Positions 53,204-62,239 of a stretch of 64,000 bases of DNA are shown here, piece by piece. Below the pieces are notes generated by a model. It had not been told where the DNA came from. It made no database searches and saw only the letters and a program-made list of their open reading frames with translations. The position numbers and the translations under genes were made by a program. The stretch's first letter is position 1; the number at the start of each line of letters is the position of its first letter. The DNA is from Nocardia lijiangensis NBRC 108240 (GTDB taxonomy: Bacteria; Actinomycetota; Actinomycetes; Mycobacteriales; Mycobacteriaceae), in assembly GCF_001613045.1 (NCBI RefSeq), contig NZ_BDBP01000053.1:1-64000 (forward strand), in the 5' to 3' direction.

Positions 53204-53306
53204 TCCCGGCTCACGCAGGGTGGCCGCTGGGCTCTCACAAGGCCCGATCGCGTTGGCACTCGGGCCGATCGACGCCTGCCGGTCCTCGCGTATGTTCGGT
53301 GGGGTC

Positions 53307-53987
53307 ATGGTGACTCTTCTCTTGGCGCTGACCGGCTTCGCCTTCCTCGATTCGCTGGATCTGCTGCTCGTCGGCGTCACGGTCGCGATCGTCTACGACA
53401 GCAAGCTCGCGCGCCGGTCACCGCTGCCGGGCGGATTGAGTTTCGTCGCGGGGGTGTTCGCGATGACCACCACGTTCGGTATCTGCGGCGTCCTCGGCAT
53501 CACCTGGCTCACCTCGCTGATCGGCTTCGAGCTGACGCCCACCATCCGCTATTGGGGCGAGCTGGCGGTGGGCGCGGTGCTGCTCCTGCTCGCCGTGCTG
53601 CCTTCCGGCGCGCGCCGCGATCCGCCGGAGTGGGCGACGAAGGCCCGGCGGCAGCCTTGGGTGCTGGCGCTGGTGGGTATCGCGATCGGCTTCGCGCAGG
53701 CGCCGACGGCGGTGCCGTATCTCGCGGGTCTGGCCATGCTGTCCGCGCACGACCCGCTGCCCCCGCTGTGGCCGCTCATCATCGTCGCCTACTGCGCGGT
53801 CGCGCTGCTGCCGCCGCTGCTGATTCTCGCCCTGTCCGTCCGCGGCACCGCGCGGGCCCGCCGCGTGTATCGAACGATCGTCCGCGTCCTGACCGAATAC
53901 GGCCCGCTCTCGGTGCGAATCATCTTCGGGCTCTTGGGCGCCGCGCTGATCACCGACGCGCTCGTCCACCACGCCCATCTGTGGTGA
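53307..53987 (+). CDS. GAP/SfLAP-family membrane protein
   Basis: A 226-residue protein with six hydrophobic segments in the pattern of the GAP (glycolipid/peptidoglycolipid-addressing protein) family: DSLDLLLVGVTVAIV, SFVAGVFAMTTTFGICGVLGI, WVLALVGIAIGFAQAPTAVPYLAGLAML. Related proteins help export sulfolipids or glycopeptidolipids in mycobacteria; substrate here unknown. Start at 53307 with GGTGGGG. It follows the tRNA cluster. Confidence 0.75.
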   Translation: MVTLLLALTGFAFLDSLDLLLVGVTVAIVYDSKLARRSPLPGGLSFVAGVFAMTTTFGICGVLGITWLTSLIGFELTPTIRYWGELAVGAVLLLLAVLPSGARRDPPEWATKARRQPWVLALVGIAIGFAQAPTAVPYLAGLAMLSAHDPLPPLWPLIIVAYCAVALLPPLLILALSVRGTARARRVYRTIVRVLTEYGPLSVRIIFGLLGAALITDALVHHAHLW

Positions 53988-54095
53988 ACAGTCGGAATTG
54001 CCTGGTCCCTCGTCACCGACACGATCGTCCACCGCGGGCACCGTCGAATAGCCGAAGTCGGCGGACCGCGCCCTGCCGGAGCGCCGTAGGGACGC

Positions 54096-56663
54096 CTACT
54101 CCTCGGCGTCGCCCGAATCGTCCCCGCCGCCGCGGATCGACCACAGCAGCCCCTCCAGCTCGTCGGGCTTGACGAGTACATCGCGCGCCTTGGACCCTTC
54201 GCTGGGACCGACGACGCCGCGGGTCTCCATGAGGTCCATCAGGCGGCCCGCCTTCGCGAAACCGACGCGCAGCTTGCGCTGCAGCATGGAGGTGGAACCG
54301 AACTGGGAGGTGACGACCAGTTCGATGGCCTGGAGCAGCACGTCGAGGTCGTCGCCGATGTCGGGGTCGACGTCCTTCTTCTCCCCGGCCTTGGCGGCTG
54401 TGACGCCCTCCTGGTACTCGGGTTCGGCCTGGTTCTTGGCGAAATCGACGACGCCGTGGATTTCCTCGTCGCTGATGAACGCGCCCTGCAGACGGGTGGG
54501 TTTGCCCGCGCCCATGGGCAGGAACAGGCCGTCGCCCATGCCGATCAGCTTCTCGGCGCCCGGCTGGTCCAGGATGACCCGGGAGTCGGTGAGCGAGGAG
54601 GTCGCGAACGCCAGGCGGGAGGGCACGTTGGTCTTGATCAGACCGGTGACCACATCGACCGACGGACGCTGCGTCGCCAGCACCAGGTGGATGCCCGCGG
54701 CGCGGGCCTTCTGGGTGATGCGGACGATCGCGTCCTCCACATCGCGCGGCGCCGTCATCATCAGGTCGGCGAGCTCGTCGACGATGGCGAGGATGTAGGG
54801 GTAGGGCCGGTAGACCCGCTCGCTGCCCAGCGGCGCGGTGATCGCACCGGACTTCACCTTCTTGTTGAAGTCGTCGATGTGGCGAACCTTGTTGGCCTGC
54901 ATGTCCTGGTAGCGCTGCTCCATCTCCTCCACCAGCCAGGCCAGCGCGGCGGCGGCCTTCTTCGGCTGGGTGATGATGGGCGTGATCAGGTGCGGAATGC
55001 CCTCGTACGGGGTGAGTTCGACCATCTTGGGGTCGATCAGGATCATCCTGACCTCCTCCGGGGTGGCCCGTTGCAGCAGCGAGACCAGCATCGAGTTGAC
55101 GAAGCTGGACTTACCGGAACCGGTGGAACCCGCAACGAGCAGATGCGGCATCTTTGCCAAATTGGCAGAGACGAACTCGCCCTCGATGTTCTTGCCGAGA
55201 CCGATCACCAACGGGTGGTGGTCGTTTCGGGTGGACGGCGCTTTCAGCACGTCGGCCAGCCGCACCAGTTCACGATCGGCGTTGGGCACCTCGATGCCGA
55301 CGGCGGACTTGCCGGGGATCGGCGCGAGCAGCCGAACGTTCTCGGTGGCGACGGCGTAGGCGATGTTGCGGGCCAGCGCGGTGATCTTCTCCACCTTCAC
55401 GCCGGGCCCGAGTTCCACCTCGTACCGGGTGACCGTGGGGCCGCGCACGAATCCGGTGACCGCCGCGTCGATCTTGAACTGCACCAGCACCTCGGTGATC
55501 GCCTCGATCATCGATTCGTTGGCGGCGCTGCGCTTCTTGGGCGGGTCGCCGTCGGTGAGCAGCGTCAGCGGCGGCAGCGTGTAGTCGCCCTCGATCACCC
55601 GGTCGGCGACGAACTCGGGTTCCTTGGGCGGCGGCGGGGTCTGATCCTGCGCCTTCGGCGCAGCGCGCTTCTTGGGCTTGGGTGGCTCCGGCGGCGGTTC
55701 GGTGGCGATCGGCTTGGCGTCGCGCAGCGGCGGCTCGCCCAGCGATTCGGTGAGCGCGTCGGATCCGGCGAATTCGTCGGGCGGATAGTTCTCGGCCGGG
55801 GTGCGGCCGCGGCGCCGGGACCGGGTGCGGTGCGCGGGGAAACCGTCGGCGTCGTAGTCGGTGGGATCGTAGTCGCGTGCCTGGTCGAATTCGCCGTACT
55901 CGTCGCCGCCCGCCGCGGTGCCGAAGTATTCGCGCAGCCGCTGCGGGACCTCACGGACCGTGGTCCCGGTCAGCAGCAGCACGCCGAAGACGACGGCCAT
56001 CAGGAGGATCGGCACGGCCAGCCAGGCGGTGAGCCCGCTCGCCAGCGGCCCGCCGATCACGTAACCGACGAAACCGGCGGCGCGGGAACGGCCGTGCGCG
56101 TCGGTGGGCGCGTCCGCGGCGAGATGCCAGATGCCGAGCAGCGGCAGACCGACCAGCAGTCCACCCAGCACCAGCCGCGGCCGGATCTCGGGGTGCGGTT
56201 CGGTGCGCATGAGGATGATCGCGATGCCGGTCGCAACGAACGGCAGTGCGGCCGAGGCGGACCCGGACACCGCCCGGATCGCTTCCTCCACCCAGTGCCC
56301 GATCGGGCCGCCCGCCGAGAGCCACACCGCCGCCGCGATGACGCCGCTCAGCGCGATCAACGCGAGGGCGATGCCGTCGCGCCGGTGACCGTGTTCGATC
56401 TCGCCGGCCCGGCTGAGCGTGCGAGTGGTGGCGCCGAGCCCGCGAGCCAGCATGTTCCAGCCGCTGGTGATGCCGCGACCGAAGACGGCCAGCGGCGCGG
56501 TGTCGGACTTGCGCCGCACGGGTCTGCGGGCCGGTGTGGCGCGCCCGCGCGGTGCGGAACCACCCCGGGGTGTCGTGGAACGAGACCGCGCCGTGGTGGT
56601 CCTCCCCCGGGCCGATCCCGCCCGCGCACGAGGTGTCGTGGTGCTGCGGGACTTACCTGCCAT
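54096..56663 (-). CDS. ftsK: DNA translocase FtsK
   Basis: An 855-residue FtsK/SpoIIIE. A Thr/Arg/Ser-rich N-terminus (1-90), four membrane segments (about 98-235), a Pro-rich linker (to ~380), then the motor: Walker A AGSTGSGKS (511-519), Walker B LAIVDELADLMM (~615) and the C-terminal gamma domain (SQFGSTSMLQRKLRVGFAKAGRLMDLMETRG, ~775-805) that reads KOPS-like DNA sites. It pumps chromosome termini during septation and activates XerCD. Position near rnj/dapA agrees with M. tuberculosis Rv2748c. Confidence 0.97.
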   Translation of the reverse strand: MAGKSRSTTTPRARAGSARGRTTTARSRSTTPRGGSAPRGRATPARRPVRRKSDTAPLAVFGRGITSGWNMLARGLGATTRTLSRAGEIEHGHRRDGIALALIALSGVIAAAVWLSAGGPIGHWVEEAIRAVSGSASAALPFVATGIAIILMRTEPHPEIRPRLVLGGLLVGLPLLGIWHLAADAPTDAHGRSRAAGFVGYVIGGPLASGLTAWLAVPILLMAVVFGVLLLTGTTVREVPQRLREYFGTAAGGDEYGEFDQARDYDPTDYDADGFPAHRTRSRRRGRTPAENYPPDEFAGSDALTESLGEPPLRDAKPIATEPPPEPPKPKKRAAPKAQDQTPPPPKEPEFVADRVIEGDYTLPPLTLLTDGDPPKKRSAANESMIEAITEVLVQFKIDAAVTGFVRGPTVTRYEVELGPGVKVEKITALARNIAYAVATENVRLLAPIPGKSAVGIEVPNADRELVRLADVLKAPSTRNDHHPLVIGLGKNIEGEFVSANLAKMPHLLVAGSTGSGKSSFVNSMLVSLLQRATPEEVRMILIDPKMVELTPYEGIPHLITPIITQPKKAAAALAWLVEEMEQRYQDMQANKVRHIDDFNKKVKSGAITAPLGSERVYRPYPYILAIVDELADLMMTAPRDVEDAIVRITQKARAAGIHLVLATQRPSVDVVTGLIKTNVPSRLAFATSSLTDSRVILDQPGAEKLIGMGDGLFLPMGAGKPTRLQGAFISDEEIHGVVDFAKNQAEPEYQEGVTAAKAGEKKDVDPDIGDDLDVLLQAIELVVTSQFGSTSMLQRKLRVGFAKAGRLMDLMETRGVVGPSEGSKARDVLVKPDELEGLLWSIRGGGDDSGDAEE

Positions 56664-56778
56664 GGACCCAGGCTAGCCGCAAACGCCCCATCCAGACCAT
56701 CCGCAACACCCGTATCGCCCGCCTCGAGCGCGCCGGATCACAGCCGAAGCCCCCGCTCGAGCGGCGGATGCGGCCGGT

Positions 56779-57396
56779 TCAGACCGATCGGTCCAGTTCC
56801 AGTACCGCGCGCACCGCGTCCTCGTCGCCCGCGGTTTCGAGGCGCACCTTGTCGCGGCCGAAGGCGTGCAGTATCAGTTCCGAGGGCTTGCCGGTGAGCG
56901 TCACCGCGGCGCCCTGCCCCGGCTTCACTTCTGCCCGGCGGCCATCGGGCGTCGCAAGCACCACCGGGACCGGCGAGGTGCGGTAGGCCATCTTGCCGAC
57001 CCGGCGCACCAGGTTCCACAGCTGGGCCTCGTCGGCCTCGGGGAGTTCGCGCGGCTGCCAGTCCGATCCGGCCCGGCGCACATCCTCGTGATGCACGAAC
57101 ATCTCGCTCAGATTGGCCAGCGCGTCCACCGGCTTCAGCGGCGACCACCAGGGCGGGCCGGTCCGCACCAGGTCGAGCAACTCGGGAAACGGCTTGCGCG
57201 CCACGCGGTCCTGCACCGACTCGAGGTAGCCCGCAAAGGGTTTGAGCAGAATGCCCGGCGCGGCATCGGGACGGCGTTCCCGAACGATCAAGTGCGCCGC
57301 CAGATCTCGCACGGTCCAAGTGCCGCAGAGAGTCGGCGCATCCGGACCTGCCGCCGACATCGCGGCGACCAGGGCCTGACGTTCCCGTTGTGCCAT
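56779..57396 (-). CDS. TIGR03085-family protein (DinB/mycothiol-dependent isomerase-like)
   Basis: A ~205-residue protein with the maleylpyruvate isomerase-like/DinB fold at the N-terminus (QALVAAMSAAGPDAPTLCGTWTVRDLAAHLIVRERRPDA), the HLxxRE metal region and FVHHEDVRRA. TIGR03085 proteins are actinobacterial and of unknown function. The second methionine (57396) follows an in-frame GTG (57402); either may be the start. Confidence 0.75.
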   Translation of the reverse strand: MAQRERQALVAAMSAAGPDAPTLCGTWTVRDLAAHLIVRERRPDAAPGILLKPFAGYLESVQDRVARKPFPELLDLVRTGPPWWSPLKPVDALANLSEMFVHHEDVRRAGSDWQPRELPEADEAQLWNLVRRVGKMAYRTSPVPVVLATPDGRRAEVKPGQGAAVTLTGKPSELILHAFGRDKVRLETAGDEDAVRAVLELDRSV

Positions 57397-57599
57397 GCTC
57401 ACGTGCCGACCCTAGCGGATGCCGCCGGACGGAAGATGTCCGAAACCCTGGACAACCTGAGCGAACGGGGGCCCAGCCGGTCTTGCGGACCCGCGCGATT
57501 ACCGAAAAGCAATGCGCGGACTGGATTCCCGGATGGTTGCTCGGTAGCTTGTTCACTGGTCCATAGGGTCGTGGACCTCTCAGTTCGAAGGGATTCACC

Positions 57600-57968
57600 T
57601 TGAAGAAGTTCTTCACCGCTGCCGCGGTCATCGTGGCAACGGTCGGTTCGATGCTGGCCACCTCGGCACCGGCGCAGGCCGGATACGGCTACTACGGCGC
57701 GATCGCCGTGTCGAGCGACGGTAGCTACGGCATCGCCAACAACTACGGAAGCTACAGCGCCGCCGAGGACGCGGCGGTCGACGTCTGCGGCTACGGCTGC
57801 TCCACCCTGGTCTCCTGGACCAACGGCTGCGGCGTGCTCGCCAGCTCCGATACGCGCTGGAGCGCGTCGGCGCGGCCCAGCTACTCCGAGGCCCGCGCCG
57901 CGGCGATGTCCCGCCTGTCCGGCGGCTGGGTCGTCGACTGGCGCTGCACCTCGGGCTACTCGCTGTAA
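57600..57968 (+). CDS. DUF4189-family secreted protein
   Basis: A 122-residue secreted protein. It begins with a TTG codon (TTGAAGAAG) behind AAGGGA. Signal peptide 1-27, ending APAQA before GYGYYGAIAVSSDGSYG. DUF4189 signature with four cysteines that could form two disulfides (DVCGYGCSTLVSWTNGCG, WRC). Small extracytoplasmic proteins of this kind have no known function. Followed 60 bp later by another exported protein. Confidence 0.85.
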   Translation: MKKFFTAAAVIVATVGSMLATSAPAQAGYGYYGAIAVSSDGSYGIANNYGSYSAAEDAAVDVCGYGCSTLVSWTNGCGVLASSDTRWSASARPSYSEARAAAMSRLSGGWVVDWRCTSGYSL

Positions 57969-58028
57969 ATCCGACTCCGTCGCGTCGTCCACTGCGAGAC
58001 CGCGACACCACTTCACCAGGGGAAAATC

Positions 58029-58580
58029 GTGAAACACCGCTCCATCCGGGCCGCGGTCGCCGTTCTGCTGACCGCCTCGGCGTTCGCACTCGGCGCGTGC
58101 AGTTCCGACAGTGACTCCTCGAGCACGGGCACCAGCACCTCGCCCGCAGGCAAGTTCGAGGAAGGCAAGAACGAGGACAAGGCCGTCGAGGGCAAGGCGC
58201 CCGCCACCACCACGGCGCCGAACCTGCCCAAGCCGGCCGCTTCGCTGCTCAACGAGCGCATCAACCGCGCCTTCGATCCCTCGGTGAGCGCCGAGGAGAA
58301 GATCAGCTGGATCCAGGACGCCGAGCGCGATCCGCAGCTGGTCGACAAGCTGGTCGACGCGGCCAAGCGCAACAAGGTGACCGTCCAGATCACCAACGTG
58401 CAGGAACCCAAGGACGGCAAGCTGAAGGCCGACGCGAAGGTCACCATCGACGGGCAGCCGGTGGAGAACGCGTTCGTCGAGTTCGTCGCCGAAGGCAGCG
58501 ACTGGAAGGTCTCCCACCAGTTCACCTGCAACATCGTGCGCTCGGCGAAGCTGGACTCGGCGGCCTGCCAGGCTCAGTAA
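58029..58580 (+). CDS. MTB12-like lipoprotein
   Basis: A 183-residue lipoprotein with GTG start and lipobox ALGACSS (Cys24 predicted to be lipidated). A Ser/Thr/Lys-rich linker follows, then a C-terminal ~110-residue domain (LLNERINRAFDPSVSAEEKISWIQDAERDPQLVDKLVDAAK...FVAEGSDWKVSHQFTC) like the low-molecular-weight antigen MTB12 of mycobacteria. It sits outside the membrane; function unknown. Ends at a strong terminator. Confidence 0.85.
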   Translation: MKHRSIRAAVAVLLTASAFALGACSSDSDSSSTGTSTSPAGKFEEGKNEDKAVEGKAPATTTAPNLPKPAASLLNERINRAFDPSVSAEEKISWIQDAERDPQLVDKLVDAAKRNKVTVQITNVQEPKDGKLKADAKVTIDGQPVENAFVEFVAEGSDWKVSHQFTCNIVRSAKLDSAACQAQ

Positions 58581-58585
58581 TCGAT

Positions 58586-58626
58586 GCGAAAAGCGCCGGA
58601 GGGCATTGCCTTCCGGCGCTTTTCGC
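58586..58626. terminator. Bidirectional terminator
   Basis: A perfect 15-bp stem (GCGAAAAGCGCCGGA and complement), extended by weaker pairs inside, between the lipoprotein gene and the convergent RNase J gene. The A/T tract inside the stem suits both strands. Confidence 0.9.
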
Positions 58627-58635
58627 GTTTCGGGA

Positions 58636-60666
58636 TCAGACGCCGATGACGGTGGGCACGATCATCGGGCGGCGGCGGTAGGTCTCGGCGACCCAGCGCC
58701 CGACCACCCGGCGCACGCTCTGGGCGAGGCGGTGGGTGTCGGTGACGCCCTCCCCCGCCAGCCGCAGCAGTTCGGCCTCGACGAGTTCGGCGGCGTCGGC
58801 CAGCGCGGTCGGGTCGTCGGAGAAGCCGCGCCCGCTCACCTCCGGCGTGCTCACGGCCTTGCCCGTGGTCTCGTCGATGGCGACGGTGATGCTGATGAAA
58901 CCGCCCTCGCCGAGCACCAAGCGGTCCGACAGCGTGGACTCGCCGACATCGCCGACGGAAAGACCGTCCACATAGACGTGGCCGACCGGCACCCGGCCGA
59001 CGATGGACGCGATTCCGTCCACGAGGTCGACCACGACGCCGTCCTCGGCGAGGACGACCCGGTCCTCCGGGACGCCGGTGGCCACCGCGAGCGCGGCATT
59101 GGCGCGCAGGTGCCGCCATTCGCCGTGCACCGGCATGGCGTTGGTGGGCCGCACCGCGTTGTACAGGTACAGCAGCTCACCCGCGGAGGCGTGCCCGGAG
59201 ACGTGCACTTTGGCGTTCTGCTGGGTGATGACCGTGGCCCCCAGCCGGGACAGCCCGTTGACCACGGCGAACACCGAGTTCTCGTTGCCGGGGATGAGCG
59301 AGGAGGCCAGCACGACGAGGTCGTCGGCGCGGATGTGGATCTGGCGGTGATCGCCGCGCGCCATCCGCGACAGCGCCGAGAGCGGTTCGCCCTGCGAGCC
59401 GGTGGAGATGAGCACCAGCCGGTCGCCGGGCAGCGTGGCGGCGACGTCGAGGTCGACGACCACGCCGTCGGGCACCGTCAGGTAGCCGAGATCCTGGGCG
59501 ATCTGCATGTTGCGGACCATCGAGCGGCCCACGAAACAGATACGGCGCCCGTACTTCTGGGCCACGTCCACGACCTGCTGGATGCGGTGCACGTGGCTGG
59601 CGAAGGATGCCACGATCACCCGGTTGCGCGCCTTGCCGATCACGTTGTCCAGCACACCGCCGATCTCGCGTTCGGGCGTGACGAATCCGGGCACCTCGGC
59701 GTTGGTGGAGTCCACCAGGAACAGGTCGACGCCCTCGTCGCCGAGCCTGGAGAAACCGGCCAGGTCGGTGAGCCGTCCGTCCAGCGGCAGCTGGTCCAGC
59801 TTGATGTCGCCGGTGTGCAGCGCGACGCCCGCGGGGGTGCGGATGGAGACGGCGATCGCGTCCGGGATCGAGTGGTTGACCGCGAAGTACTCGCACTCGA
59901 ACGGGCCGTGGCGGGTGGTCTCGCCCTCCACGATCTCCGTGAGCTTGGGGTGCAGCCGGTGCTCGCGGCACTTCGCGGCCACCAGCGCGAGGGTGAACTT
60001 GGCGCCGATGACCGGGATGTCGCCGCGCATGCGCAGCAGGAACGGCACGGCGCCGATGTGGTCCTCGTGACCGTGGGTGAGCACGATCGCGACGATGTCG
60101 TCCATCCGGTCCTCGATGGGCCGGAAGTCGGGCAGGATCAGGTCGACGCCGGGCTGCTGGTCCTCGGGGAAGAGCACGCCGCAGTCGACGATGAGCAGCT
60201 TGCCGCCGTACTCGAAAACGGTCATGTTGCGGCCGATTTCGCCGATGCCGCCCAGCGCGAAGACGCGCAGACCGTTCTTCGGCAGCTTCGGCGGCGCGCC
60301 GAGGCGGTCCTGCGCCGCCACCACGGGCGGCTTGGCGGGCGGCTGCTCGCCGCGACCGCGACCTTGCCGACCGCGGCCGGAGCGGCGACCGTTCTGCCGG
60401 GTGGGTTCCTGCTGCTGAGCCTGGGGGGCCTGCGTCTTCTTGGCGCGGTCCGACTTTCGCGCCGATTCGGCGCGGGCGGGTTCGGTGGTCTCGCGCTGCG
60501 CGGCGACCTCGGGCTGCGCGGCTACTTCGGGCTGCGCGGTGGTCTCGGGCTGCGCCGCGACCGGTTCGGCGGCGGGCTTTTCGGTGCGTTCCCGCTCGAC
60601 GGGAGCGGGCTCGGGAGCGCCCGCGGGGCGGGACGCGGTACGGCGGGGACGGCGCGGAGTGGTCAT
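58636..60666 (-). CDS. rnj: Ribonuclease J
   Basis: A 676-residue RNase J: metallo-beta-lactamase motif HGHEDH (198-203), DCGVLFPED, HTGDIKLD, beta-CASP region with STNAEVPGF and C-terminal domain. It degrades and matures RNA with both endo- and 5'-exonuclease activity. The first ~125 residues are a basic, Ala/Pro/Glu/Arg-rich extension containing tandem 6-residue repeats (AQPEVA type). M. tuberculosis RNase J (558 residues) lacks this. Downstream of dapA, as in mycobacteria. Confidence 0.95.
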   Translation of the reverse strand: MTTPRRPRRTASRPAGAPEPAPVERERTEKPAAEPVAAQPETTAQPEVAAQPEVAAQRETTEPARAESARKSDRAKKTQAPQAQQQEPTRQNGRRSGRGRQGRGRGEQPPAKPPVVAAQDRLGAPPKLPKNGLRVFALGGIGEIGRNMTVFEYGGKLLIVDCGVLFPEDQQPGVDLILPDFRPIEDRMDDIVAIVLTHGHEDHIGAVPFLLRMRGDIPVIGAKFTLALVAAKCREHRLHPKLTEIVEGETTRHGPFECEYFAVNHSIPDAIAVSIRTPAGVALHTGDIKLDQLPLDGRLTDLAGFSRLGDEGVDLFLVDSTNAEVPGFVTPEREIGGVLDNVIGKARNRVIVASFASHVHRIQQVVDVAQKYGRRICFVGRSMVRNMQIAQDLGYLTVPDGVVVDLDVAATLPGDRLVLISTGSQGEPLSALSRMARGDHRQIHIRADDLVVLASSLIPGNENSVFAVVNGLSRLGATVITQQNAKVHVSGHASAGELLYLYNAVRPTNAMPVHGEWRHLRANAALAVATGVPEDRVVLAEDGVVVDLVDGIASIVGRVPVGHVYVDGLSVGDVGESTLSDRLVLGEGGFISITVAIDETTGKAVSTPEVSGRGFSDDPTALADAAELVEAELLRLAGEGVTDTHRLAQSVRRVVGRWVAETYRRRPMIVPTVIGV
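60484..60555. repeat. 18-bp tandem repeat in rnj
   Basis: Four 18-bp units (60484, 60502, 60520, 60538) share the ending TCGGGCTGCGC (unit 1 has TCGCGCTGCGC) and encode repeated AQPEVA-type hexapeptides in the N-terminal extension of RNase J. The reading frame is kept because the unit is a multiple of 3. Confidence 0.85.
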
Positions 60667-60712
60667 GCCGACATCTCCTGTCCAGTGTCGGATGTGTCGC
60701 GGGCTAGGTCGC

Positions 60713-61621
60713 TCATGCCAGCACCCCCGCGGTCCGCAGGTCCTCGGCGAGCCGGTCGAGCGCCTCGGTGCTCGGCATCAGCTGCGGCAACCGCGGCTCG
60801 CCCACCTCGACCCCGAGCAGACGCAGCCCGCCCTTGGTCATCGCGACGCCGCCCAGGCGCGCCATGGCGTGGTTCAACGGGGCGAGTCGCGCGTTGATGT
60901 CGCGAGCCCGCACCACGTCGCCCGCCTGGTACGCGTCGAGAAGCTCGCGCAGCCGCTCGGGCACCAGATGGCCGATGACGCTGATGAATCCGACCGCGCC
61001 GATGGACAGCCACGGCAGGTTCAGGGAGTCGTCGCCGGAGTAGAAGGCCAGGCCGGTGCTGGCGATCAGCTCGGCGCCCGCGTTCAGATCGCCCTTGGCG
61101 TCCTTGACCGCGACGATGCGCGGGTGCTCGGCGAGCTTGCGGAGGGTGTCGGGGCCGATGGGGATGATGGAGCGCGGCGGAATGTCGTAGAGGGTGACCG
61201 GCAGGTCGGTGGCGTCGGCGACCGCGGTGAAGTGCGCGATCAGGCCCTCCTGCGAAGGGCGCGAGTAATAGGGCGTCACCACGAGCAGACCGTGCGCGCC
61301 CGCGCGCTGCGCGTTGCGCGCGAGCTCGATGGAGTGTGCGGTGTCGTAGGTGCCCGCGCCCGCGATCACGGTGGCGCGATCACCCACGGCGTCGACGACG
61401 GCGTGCAGCAGGTCGAACTTCTCCGACTCGGTCGTGGTCGGCGACTCGCCGGTGGTACCGGAGATCGCGAGCAGGTCGACACCGCGGTCGACGAGACGGG
61501 CCGCCAGCGCGACCCCGGCATCGACATCCAGCTTGCCGTCGGCACTGAAGGGGGTCACCATCGCGACACCTACTGTGCCGGACGCGCGCAGCTCCGTTGG
61601 CGTCGATTCACCGTTCGTCAT
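60713..61621 (-). CDS. dapA: 4-Hydroxy-tetrahydrodipicolinate synthase
   Basis: A 302-residue DapA with the Schiff-base lysine K173 (IVAVKDAKGDL), Y145 (TLYDIPPR), the GTTGES pyruvate-binding motif and the typical TIM barrel length. First committed step of lysine/diaminopimelate synthesis. Start at 61621. The RNase J gene follows 46 bp downstream on the same strand. dapF is 37 kb away in this window. Confidence 0.96.
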   Translation of the reverse strand: MTNGESTPTELRASGTVGVAMVTPFSADGKLDVDAGVALAARLVDRGVDLLAISGTTGESPTTTESEKFDLLHAVVDAVGDRATVIAGAGTYDTAHSIELARNAQRAGAHGLLVVTPYYSRPSQEGLIAHFTAVADATDLPVTLYDIPPRSIIPIGPDTLRKLAEHPRIVAVKDAKGDLNAGAELIASTGLAFYSGDDSLNLPWLSIGAVGFISVIGHLVPERLRELLDAYQAGDVVRARDINARLAPLNHAMARLGGVAMTKGGLRLLGVEVGEPRLPQLMPSTEALDRLAEDLRTAGVLA

Positions 61622-61728
61622 GGTCAGAAAGGCTACCCGGTCCCCACAGCACCCTCGACACCCTGACCGGCGATCCGGCTGCCCGCCCGAGTGATTCACC
61701 TCCCATCGACGCCAGGACGACATCAATC

Positions 61729-61769
61729 TTTCCTTGAATGACATCAAAAATGACGCCACACTGATGTCA
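61729..61769. promoter_or_regulatory. Operator reaching the start codon of the RHH gene
   Basis: GACATCA occurs at 61729-61735 and 61740-61746, 11 bp apart on the same strand, and TGATGTC inverted at 61762-61768. The inverted pair is extended to 8 bp (TGACATCA/TGATGTCA), and the last base is the A of the ATG start codon. Autorepressor binding here would cover the transcript start and the start codon. Confidence 0.65.
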
Positions 61770-62212
61770 TGGATTTGAACAAATACACCGCTCAGCTGCG
61801 TGAAAACCTGGTGGCGGCCGCGGCGCTCGGCGACGAGAAGACCCAGGCCACCGCCACCGCCCTGGCCGCGGCGACCGAATCGTCGGCCCGGCTCGTGCTG
61901 CTCGCGGCGCTGTCCGAGCTGGCCGCCGAGGTCAGCGCGACGCTGGAGAACCGCACGGTGCACGTCTCGGTGGATGGCACCGATGCCACGGTGGATGTCC
62001 GCAAGAACGCCGCCGCCGAAGAGCACCCGACCCTCGAGGACATGACCGGCGACATCAGCCGGGTCACGCTGCGCCTGGTCGAGCAGATGAAGGCGAAGGC
62101 CGAGGAGGCGGCCGCAGCCAGCGGGGTCTCGCTGAACTCGTGGTTGTCCACCGCGGTGTCCGGCGCGCTGCGCGACCAGATGCGAGGCCACGGACCCAAG
62201 CGCGACATCTGA
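61769..62212 (+). CDS. Ribbon-helix-helix (HicB-like C-terminal) protein
   Basis: A 147-residue protein. Residues ~110-140 form a ribbon-helix-helix segment (RVTLRLVEQMKAKAEEAAAASGVSLNSWLSTAVSGAL), the DNA-binding part found at the C-terminus of HicB-type antitoxins and of other autoregulators. The N-terminal ~75 residues are an Ala/Leu-rich helical region. No HicA-like toxin is next to it, so it is probably a solitary regulator. An operator-like inverted repeat reaches its start codon. Confidence 0.75.
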   Translation: MDLNKYTAQLRENLVAAAALGDEKTQATATALAAATESSARLVLLAALSELAAEVSATLENRTVHVSVDGTDATVDVRKNAAAEEHPTLEDMTGDISRVTLRLVEQMKAKAEEAAAASGVSLNSWLSTAVSGALRDQMRGHGPKRDI

Positions 62213-62239
62213 GCCGGCCGCCGCGTCCGATCCGGCCGG

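Noticed and set aside
54456..56897. An 813-codon open frame opposite ftsK
   Set aside because: The FtsK frame carries all translocase motifs; the opposite frame encodes His/Arg/Gly-rich sequence and is a codon-bias shadow.
58606..60897. A 763-codon open frame opposite rnj
   Set aside because: RNase J motifs lie on the other strand; the plus-strand product has no domain.
61769..62212. HicAB toxin-antitoxin pair
   Set aside because: The RHH gene has no small HicA-like gene next to it; neighbours are dapA and a YcaQ-like gene.
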